A stretch of DNA of 64,000 nucleotides from Micractinium sp. NFX-FRZ (taxonomy: Eukaryota > Chlorophyta > Trebouxiophyceae > Chlorellales > Chlorellaceae): assembly GCA_029339195.1 (NCBI GenBank), contig JAPTJF010000015.1:1-64000 (forward strand), given 5' to 3'. Positions within the stretch are counted from its first letter, which is position 1; every line of letters starts with the position of its first letter. A model generated the notes under the pieces. That model saw only the letters and a program-made list of their open reading frames with translations, was not told where the DNA came from and ran no database searches. Made by a program: the position numbers and the translations under genes. This document shows, piece after piece, positions 59,195 through 64,000 of this stretch.

Positions 59195-61624
59195 TTAGAT
59201 GGCGGCGAAGTACTCCTTGCTGCCGGTGGGGTCGGGCTTCATGGTGGCGGAGCCTGCAGGGATGAAAGCGGGGGCGCGAGGGAGGGGATTAGGGTGGGGG
59301 GTAGAGTGAAGGCAGGGGAGGGGCAGCGCCCGCTGGGAAGGCAGCCGGCAAAGCGGAAGGCAAGGCAGGCCAGGGGAGCTGGTAGACTAAGTCAACAAAC
59401 TGTAGAGCAACCGTACAAGCCCGCAGCAGGGAGGCGGGAATGCAGGGGCAGCGCCGCCGCTGCAGCTGTCGGGCACTCACCAGGCTTCCAGCCGGCGGGG
59501 CACACCTCATCGGGGTGGGACTGCACGTACTGCAGCGCCTGCAGCAGTACAGTGAGGAGGGAGGCGCAAGCGCAGGCATGACAGTGAGCGGTCTGGTTTA
59601 CAAGGGCAGGGAGGCACACCTGCTGCCCTGCAGCAAGCACTTTCTGTCAAGCCATACTCTGTATCCCGTGAAGAGCGCATGCTGGGCTGCAGCCTCTGGC
59701 TCCGGCACAGGCATGCCGCGTGTCTCATAAGACCGCGCGCTGGATGACCAAAAGCTCCTGACCGCGCAGCGCACCTGCAGCACGCGCAGCGTCTCGTCGA
59801 CGTTGCGGCCGAATGCCAAGTTGTTGATAGTCGCGTGCTGCACAACGCCCTCCTTGTCGCTGCAGGTAGGGGAAAGGATGGCAGAAGGCACGAGTGGTCA
59901 GCGGGGGGCGAAGGGGGGTGAGAGTAGGGTGCACCTTCGATGCAATATGCTTGCAAAGATGGTGGGGGCAGGTGCAGCACCAAGCGATGCCAGGATGACA
60001 TGAGCGGGGCGGGTGCTGGCAGTGCAGGGGTGTCAGTGAACTTTGAAGACTAAATGTTTGTGTTTGTGTCGTCAGCGAACGAGTCTCTGTTGCCTTGTGT
60101 CATCATACACCCGCTGCATGCCAGCCAGCTGGCTGGGTGGCATGCTTTGCAACCAGGCAGCAAGCAGCCAGCACAGAAACAGCACGACAGCGTGCAACAG
60201 CATGCCGCACACTGTCTCCAGTGCACTGCACCGCAGCGTGTGTGGGCACAGCTGCCGGGCAAGGCCCACACATGATGCGATAAGAAGTGCTCACATGATG
60301 AAGAGGCCGCGCAGCGCCACGCCGTCCTCGGCCAGCACGCCGTACGCCTCGCTGATCTCGCGCTTCAGGTCGGACACCAGGGGGTACTTGAGGTCGCCCA
60401 CGCCGCCGGCCTTGCGGTCTGCAGCAGCGGGGTGTGGGTCGGGGCGAGGGTGGCGGGTTGGTGAAGCACCGCACAGGGAGGGGTGCAACGCCCAGGCCTG
60501 GCAGCCCTCAGCCTCTGCTGCTGCCAGGCCTGATGCTGCTTGCTTTTTCGAAGTTTAATCACCAGTCTGGACCCAGGCCAGGTGGGACCTGCCAGCCCCT
60601 GCACCTGCCTCCCCACCCCCTCCACAAGTACACACAAGCTCAACAAATTACGCACCAGTCTGGATCCAGGCCAGGTGGGAGAACTGGGAGTCGATGGACA
60701 CGCCCAGCACCTCGGTGTTCAGGGCAGAGAACTCCTCATAGCGGTCGGAGAAGGCGGTGATCTCGGTGGGGCACACAAAGCTGCGTGGGAAGGGCAGGGG
60801 AAGGGGAGAAGAGGATAGTGAGGGATCGGGGTGCGAGGATGACGTAAAGGATGGCGAGTGCACGCGCGGCGGGGGCCAGGAGGCATGCAAGGTGCTGGTG
60901 CGCAGCTGTTGGCGGGTTACTCACGTGAAGTCCAGGGGGTAGAAGAACAGCACCACATACTTGCCCTGCAAGCCAGGCCAGGCGGGGAGGAGGGCGATGA
61001 GGTGAGGCGTCGCGCCGCACGGGAGAGGGTGCGGGAAACATGGTCGTGGTACCAGTTGGGTTGGAAGTCATGTGCTGCAGCTCGGCCTTCAAGCGGCAAC
61101 ACCCACCTTGTACTGGCTCAGCTTGGTCTCCACAAACTCCTGGTCAAACACCGAGGTGGCGGTGAAGTCGGGGGCGGGGCTGCCCACCAGCGGCGCCTGC
61201 AGGAGCGACAAGAGTGGACGGCTCAGGGGCTGGCCGGCTTGGGAGCTGATCGAGGCTCATGCATCGCGGGCATGTGGAATTGCCGCGCAGCAGAAACTCA
61301 GTGGGAGAGAGGAGAAATGCTGATCGAGCCGTCTGGACCCCACTTCCACCGTGCGCATTGGCGCTTCTGCCCACACAGATGCCCTTCTGACGTGTGCCAG
61401 ATGCCATCCTCTGGGCGGCGCTGCGTCTAGCGCACTCCAGGCAGCCGAGGATAAAACTTCACCCACAGAATGCTCCTACTCACAGCAGCGCGGCACTGGG
61501 TGTTGATCTTGCGGGCCACGGGGCGGACCGCCACGGCCTTCAGGGCCTGGCCCCGCAGGCTGCTGGTGCGAGAAGCCACCCGAGCGGCGGGGGCAGCGCA
61601 GCAAGCAACGGTAGCGGCAGCCAT
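59195..61624 (-). CDS. Chloroplast 2-Cys peroxiredoxin
   Basis: Eight or nine exons (61624-61484, 61196-61107, 60965-60925, 60780-60656, 60418-60295, 59859-59775, 59538-59481, 59253-59195) encode about 240 residues. A 47-residue Ala/Arg/Ser-rich transit peptide precedes [20 protein letters not shown]. The peroxidatic Cys sits in [16 protein letters not shown], and the resolving Cys in [13 protein letters not shown]. The C-terminal extension SKEYFAAI carries the YF motif of overoxidation-sensitive enzymes, with a [10 protein letters not shown] segment matching the GG(L/V)G motif. The enzyme reduces H2O2 and alkyl hydroperoxides in the stroma, fed by NTRC and thioredoxins. Sequence is highly conserved and the assignment is secure. 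Confidence 0.97.
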
Positions 61625-62061
61625 GGCGCTAATTGATCCTATGTCAAGCTTGAGGCTTGGGTAAGAATGCCCGATGGCAGCGAAAGTGCTGGTTTGGGGG
61701 AGCTTCTGTGCTGCGTGCTGTGCTGGCGTGATGGCTGGCCCCGACCTTCCCTGGTCCCCTGCATCCGCCCATCACCACTCACCGCGCTGCAGCTGCACAA
61801 TAGAAGCAAGCCGAGCGCCGCTGCTGCACGGAACGTCATGTCTGGTCGAAACCTGCTGCTCTTCTCCTGTATAGAGTCTGCTCTTCCAGCCTGTGTGCTC
61901 AGCTGTTTCAAATGGATCAGATGGTAGTGAGGCACACAGGCATCGGTGTGCATGTGCGTTGTTACAAGTGCCTCTTCAGGCTTCAGAGCGTACTGCGACG
62001 CTGTACTGCGGAGCAGCCCATGCCGACAGGCTTGGTGTCATGGCACTCAACGTTCCATGCC
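61625..62061. other. Intergenic, DUF89 3' flank and peroxiredoxin promoter
   Basis: 437 bp between two minus-strand genes, with a minus-strand TGTAA at 61962-61966 that probably ends the DUF89 transcript. Confidence 0.45.
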
Positions 62062-64000
62062 TCAGAAGTCCTGGCCCTGCACACAGAGGGGCACACAGCG
62101 CATGTTTTGAGGGGAACACATAAGTGTGGAACCAGCGGTGACGTGCCGGCGGAGTGCTGGCACGTTCTCCGCAGCCTGCGCAGCCCAGTGCGGTGCATTG
62201 CGCGCCCTGCACCCAGCAGCCTTGCGTGCCACCCAAGTGCGCTTCAGCCACGCCTGCCCACCTCGTCGAACCGGCACACGCAGTCGTAGACATCCCCCTT
62301 GAACAGGCTCTGGGCCAGGTGCTTGTTCTTGATCATGGCAAGCTTGAGGGTGTCGCACTGCAGGCGGCAAAAGTAGTTTGTGTGCACCGCGCGCCCCATG
62401 CCCTCAATCACAACTGCAGGGTGCATGGGCGGGTGGGGCGGCAGGGAAGGGGAGTTGCAGCGAGTGCGGGTGTTTGGAGGCGCCAAAGAAGCGGTAAGCG
62501 GGCGGGGCGCATGAAGGTGCAAGGGGCGGTTGAGCAGCCGCACAGGCCCGACTGGGCAGCCACTGGCAGGCGGCGGCGAGGCCACGGGGTGCCTGGCAGC
62601 AGCCCCTGGCATCCCCCAGGGCACCAGCGCAGCCTGAAAGCCAAATGCCATGCCCAGCCCACACAGAAGCCCCATGCTAGGGCTAGAAGGCCCAGCCGGC
62701 AGCATAAAACACATGCAGAGCGCCAGGCCCCACCCTGCCTCATGCCCGTCCCAACCTAGCCCACCCTTGTGACCCACCCACACTCACCCAGGTCTGTTCC
62801 CACCGCTGCATCCGCCACCTCGCTGCTCACTCTTCGCAGGTCCAGGCAGGGGCTGCCGCTGCCGCTGGCCGCAATGAAGAGGCTGCAGGCAGGGCGGGAG
62901 GGAGGGGGTGGGGTGGTTCCACATGGATCCTAGGAACAATACGCATCGTGCTGTGTCTGTGCCAAAGTGACCGAGGGAAGGTGCGCTTGCTGGGGCTGCG
63001 ACAGCCCAGCCCGGCACAGACTGGCGCACAGCACAGCACAGCACAGCACAGCGCTGCCCAAACAGTTGCGCACCGGGGGTCGCGCCAGGGCGAGGGGTAG
63101 CTCTCCCCAAACATGCCCTTCTGCCGGCGGTTGACCGAGGGCGAGCGCCGCCGCTGGCCGCCCAGCTGGCGCTGCTGGCTCGTGGTCCTGCCGCCGTCGC
63201 GTGAAGACCTGCTGCCGTCGCTGCCAGAACTGCCGCTGTGGTGCAGCTCCTCCTGCTGGCTGCTGCCTGCAGAGCGCGCTGCCCCCGCTGCGCCTGCTGA
63301 GGAAGCGGCTGCTTCAGCTGCCGCGGGCGGCGCCTGCCCGCCACGCTCATCCAGGGATGCGGTCTCCAGCGCAGCAAGCGTCCCCTCATATGCCGCTGAG
63401 ATGCCCCCGCTGCCCTCCCGGTCGGCAACCGCGGGCGGCTGCACAGACTGCTGCGCATGCGCGTGCAGGTCTGGGTGCAGCAGCTGCTGCGCCACCGGCG
63501 GCGGCAGCGGCAGCGGCAGGCGCCGCTGCGGCGAGCTGGCCGCTGAGCCGCCGCTGCCAATGCCATAGGGTGGTGAGGGTGGGGCTAGCGCCTCAGAGAG
63601 CGGGGACCCATTGGGCAGGGGAGCGCCCAGGAGCGTGGTGCCGCTAATGGGGATGCCGCGGCGGGGGGCTGGTGAGAATGCAAAGCCTGCAGCAAAGCGG
63701 CAAGGGAGCGGCAGGGGGCGCGCGTCTGAGTGGGGTGGAGAGAGCGAGGTTGATGGCGCAGCATGCCACTCAAATGCTGGGCAGGTTGCTGGCGCAGGCA
63801 GCTGGCTGCTGGCTGCTTGCCTGCCGCGCTGCGTGTGGCCGGCAGCTCCTCGCTCTGGTGGCCGCCAACTGCAGCATAGTGGGAGCATGGAGCATGGATA
63901 GGGCAACACAGTGACAGTCGGAATGCTGGGGAGCAACAGGGGAAGGCCGACGCACTAATAACCACAGCCAGGGCACTGCATGCAAGCAGCCTGCTTGCTG
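62062..64000 (-). CDS. DUF89-family (ARMT1/PANK4-type) phosphatase, 3' part
   Basis: Only the C-terminal part is in the window; the 5' exons lie beyond 64000. Supported exons are 63686-63074, 62882-62789, 62413-62262 and 62076-62062. The last three carry the end of the metal-dependent DUF89 fold: RLFIAASGSGSPCLDLRR, VVIEGMGRAVHTNYFCRLQC and DTLKLAMIKNKHLAQSLF, then DVYDCVCRFDE and the terminal GQDF. DUF89 enzymes dephosphorylate damaged or excess phosphometabolites (4'-phosphopantetheine for the PANK4 type, sugar phosphates for others). The 63686-63074 exon encodes about 200 residues of Ser/Pro/Ala/Gln-rich sequence, ending GMFGESYPSPWRDPR, where other family members have only a short loop. 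I could not confirm any exon between 63690 and 64000. Confidence 0.8.
63029..63056. repeat. CACAG pentanucleotide microsatellite
   Basis: About five tandem CACAG units lie in a DUF89 intron. Confidence 0.8.

Noticed and set aside
63690..64000. Exon with LLLPSIPTVTVLPY as the DUF89 ND(V/I)T region
   Set aside because: The similarity is too weak and the key Asn-Asp pair is missing, so the catalytic core is taken to lie beyond the window.

Overview
This window is nuclear DNA of a green alga, most likely a chlorellalean trebouxiophyte (Chlorella/Micractinium type). I infer this from GC-rich sequence, genes split into many short exons with GT-AG introns and CTGCAG-type acceptors, GC/TG-rich introns, TGTAA-type polyadenylation signals, and plant-type protein families (plastid 2-Cys peroxiredoxin, VIP1 kinase, VPS62/DUF946). 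There is no prokaryotic or viral content, and I saw no tRNA or rRNA gene.

Layout, left to right. 748-2847 (-): secreted fasciclin-domain protein. 3331-5187 (+): plastid-type NTF2/SnoaL-like protein. 5559-7680 (-): flavodoxin-like domain fused to a truncated haemoglobin. 8255-9862 (-): MYND zinc-finger protein. 10511-13009 (-): RAD1 of the 9-1-1 checkpoint clamp. 13507-14057 (-): small unrecognised protein. 14380-26553 (+): VIP1/PPIP5K inositol pyrophosphate kinase, about 33 exons. 27629-32079 (+): Q/M/G-rich RRM protein. 32556-39968 (+): MPP10 of the SSU processome. 40311-49842 (-): about 1510-residue helical, Q-rich unknown. 50062-55211 (-): CDCA7-like zf-4CXXC_R1 protein. 55462-56211 (+): twin CX9C protein. 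56268-58520 (+): VPS62/DUF946 protein. 59195-61624 (-): plastid 2-Cys peroxiredoxin. 62062 to beyond the right edge (-): DUF89 phosphatase, 3' part only.

The genes are mostly unrelated housekeeping functions, as expected in a nuclear genome. Three relationships stand out. The twin-CX9C and VPS62 frames lie 56 bp apart on one strand, and the spliced upstream frame contains no ATG except its own start, so this pair looks like a bicistronic locus read by leaky scanning. CDCA7-like and CX9C are head to head over about 250 bp, as are the 13507-14057 gene and VIP1 over about 320 bp. Several introns contain decayed or tandem copies of the adjacent exon edge, including splice-site sequence, which suggests recurrent local duplication at exon-intron borders.

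Exon models were built by hand from splice motifs, reading-frame phase and family resemblance. Phase closes for every complete model whose exons I list; VIP1 was assembled from domain homology without a full phase check. Starts are chosen at ATG codons. Names resting on family memory are marked as such.
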